Shown piece by piece: positions 11,937-12,781 of a stretch of DNA of 12,781 nt (position 1 is the stretch's first letter; every line of letters starts with the position of its first letter). Source of the stretch: an uncultured Actinomycetes bacterium (lineage in GTDB: Bacteria > Actinomycetota > Thermoleophilia > Solirubrobacterales > Solirubrobacteraceae); the NCBI GenBank assembly GCA_937888775.1, contig CALAQT010000526.1, positions 1 through 12,781 on the forward strand, in the 5' to 3' direction. Position numbers and translations under genes: made by a program. A model generated the notes under the pieces. That model saw only the letters and a program-made list of their open reading frames with translations. It did not search any database and was not told the DNA's origin.

Positions 11937-12689
11937 ATGAGCCTGTTTCACGTCGTCGCCATCTTCGCTGCCGGTGTCGTGGCGGGGACGATCAACACGG
12001 TAGTGGGCAGCGGGACGCTGTTCACGTTTCCGGTGCTGCTGGCCTTCGGCTATGCGCCGGTGGTCGCCAACGTGTCCAACACGGTCGGCCTCGTGCCGGG
12101 CTCGGCCTCAGGCGCTGTGGGCTATCGGCGCGAACTGGGCGGCCAGGTCGCCCGGATCGTGCCCCTCGCGCTCGCCTCGCTGCTGGGCGGGATCACGGGC
12201 GCGGTGCTGCTGCTCAGCCTTCCCGCCTCGGCATTCAAGGCGATCGTGCCCGTGTTCATTGCGCTGGCGCTGGTGCTGATCGTCATCCAGCCACGTCTCT
12301 CCCGAATGCTGAACGCCCACCGGCCGCGGCCTCGCGAGCGGGCCGGTCCGCTCGCCACCGTAGCCGTGTTCGCCAGCGGCGTCTACGGCGGCTACTTCGG
12401 CGCGGCCCAGGGCATCCTGCTGCTCGCGATCCTCGGCCTGGCGCTCGAGGAGGAGTTGCAGCGAATCAACGCGGTCAAGGTCGTGCTGGCGGGGCTGGTC
12501 AACCTGGTGGCCGGGATCGTGTTCGTGTGCGTTGCGCACATCGCCTGGCTGCCGACAGTGTTGATCGCCGCCGGATCGATCCTCGGCGGGGTGCTCGGCG
12601 CTCACGGTGGACGGCGCTTGGCGCCCCGGGTGCTGCGCGGCCTGATCGTGGTCGTCGGGATCGCGGCGATCGTGCACCTGCTGGCCTGA
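11937..12689 (+). CDS. TauE/SafE-family (sulfite exporter-like) membrane permease
   Basis: This 250-residue hydrophobic protein has the internal two-fold repeat of the TauE/SafE family. The first half opens with AAGVVAGTINTVVGSGTLFTFPVLLAFG (about 11-38), the typical 'a.g..aG.i....G.Gg....P.L...G' motif. The second half repeats it as VFASGVYGGYFGAAQGILLLAILG (about 134-157). Seven or eight membrane helices are likely, with an Arg-rich cytoplasmic loop (RPRPRERAG, about 129-137) between the halves. Members move sulfite, sulfoacetate or other small organic anions across the membrane, and most are uncharacterised. The start is the ATG at 11937. No good Shine-Dalgarno sequence is visible. It lies 82 bp after gntR on the same strand, past a large stem-loop, so it may be co-transcribed in part. 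Export of an acid or sulfur product of the FAH pathway is possible but unproven. Confidence 0.92.
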   Translation: MSLFHVVAIFAAGVVAGTINTVVGSGTLFTFPVLLAFGYAPVVANVSNTVGLVPGSASGAVGYRRELGGQVARIVPLALASLLGGITGAVLLLSLPASAFKAIVPVFIALALVLIVIQPRLSRMLNAHRPRPRERAGPLATVAVFASGVYGGYFGAAQGILLLAILGLALEEELQRINAVKVVLAGLVNLVAGIVFVCVAHIAWLPTVLIAAGSILGGVLGAHGGRRLAPRVLRGLIVVVGIAAIVHLLA

Positions 12690-12718
12690 GTCCTGGGGCG
12701 AAATATCGACTCAGGCCA
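12682..12718 (+). terminator. Stem-loop overlapping the end of the TauE/SafE gene, probable terminator
   Basis: TGGCCTGAGTC (12682-12692) and GACTCAGGCCA (12708-12718) are perfect 11-bp inverted arms with a 15-nt loop. The stop codon (12687-12689) lies within the first arm. The stem is strong and placed exactly at the gene end, though without a T-run. Downstream to the window edge there is no gene that I can support, only GC-rich sequence including the palindrome GGCGCCGGCGCC (12731-12742). Confidence 0.6.
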
Positions 12719-12781
12719 CGGGCGAATCAGGGCGCCGGCGCCGCGCGACGCGGGTTTACGGCGCCGGGCGGTGGCGGCCCG

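Noticed and set aside
12108..12677. 189-residue minus-strand frame antisense to the TauE/SafE gene
   Set aside because: Charged mirror of a membrane protein gene, with no motif of its own.
1..12781. Search for CRISPR arrays, tRNA genes, insertion sequence ends, integrases, toxin-antitoxin or defence genes
   Set aside because: I see no regularly spaced repeats, no tRNA-like cloverleaf, no transposase or integrase motif and no known defence gene. The window looks like ordinary metabolic and transport chromosome sequence.

Overview
The window is GC-rich, uses many GTG and TTG starts, and is densely packed with genes. This fits a high-GC Gram-positive bacterium. The mix of a secreted S53 peptidase with an Ig-like tail, a LivM-LivG fusion, FCD-type GntR control and a branched-chain-amino-acid-type (HAAT) ABC transporter suggests an actinobacterium, perhaps Thermoleophilia/Solirubrobacterales. 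That placement is inferred from gene content and style only. I see no rRNA, tRNA, CRISPR array, insertion sequence, integrase or phage gene, and no gene-free stretch longer than about 300 bases.

Layout. At the left edge is the C-terminal part of a LysR-family regulator (+, cut by the window edge). It converges on a block of minus-strand genes. Read in the direction of transcription (right to left), these are a fumarylacetoacetate-hydrolase-family enzyme (10921-10016), a lipoprotein solute-binding protein, the permease LivH, a fused permease-ATPase LivM-LivG, the ATPase LivF, a RimJ/RimL-type GNAT acetyltransferase, a class I SAM methyltransferase, a secreted S53 (sedolisin/kumamolisin-type) peptidase and a small SRPBCC-fold protein. 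To the right, divergent from the FAH gene, are a GntR/FCD regulator (+) and a TauE/SafE-family permease (+), ending with a hairpin.

How the genes may work together. The FAH gene and the four ABC genes are tightly spaced (gaps of 30, 15 and 19 nt, then a 26-nt overlap) and look like one operon. Upstream of it the sequence shows a good promoter (TTGACT, 17 nt, TACGGT). A TGGT-N3-ACC element of the FadR/GntR type overlaps the -10 box and a weaker copy lies 18 bp downstream. The simplest reading is a ligand-responsive catabolic module: the GntR/FCD protein represses uptake by the HAAT transporter and processing by the FAH-family enzyme. The substrate is unknown. FAH chemistry and the frequent use of HAAT transporters for organic and aromatic acids make a carboxylate at least as likely as a branched-chain amino acid. 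The TauE/SafE permease may belong to the same regulon. The GNAT, methyltransferase, S53 peptidase and SRPBCC genes follow on the same strand but have no evident functional tie to the transporter.

I do not see a clearly undescribed system. The most useful leads are the regulated FAH-transporter module with its visible operator layout, the LivM-LivG fusion with a GC hairpin in its linker-coding DNA, and the long stem-loops at gene ends.
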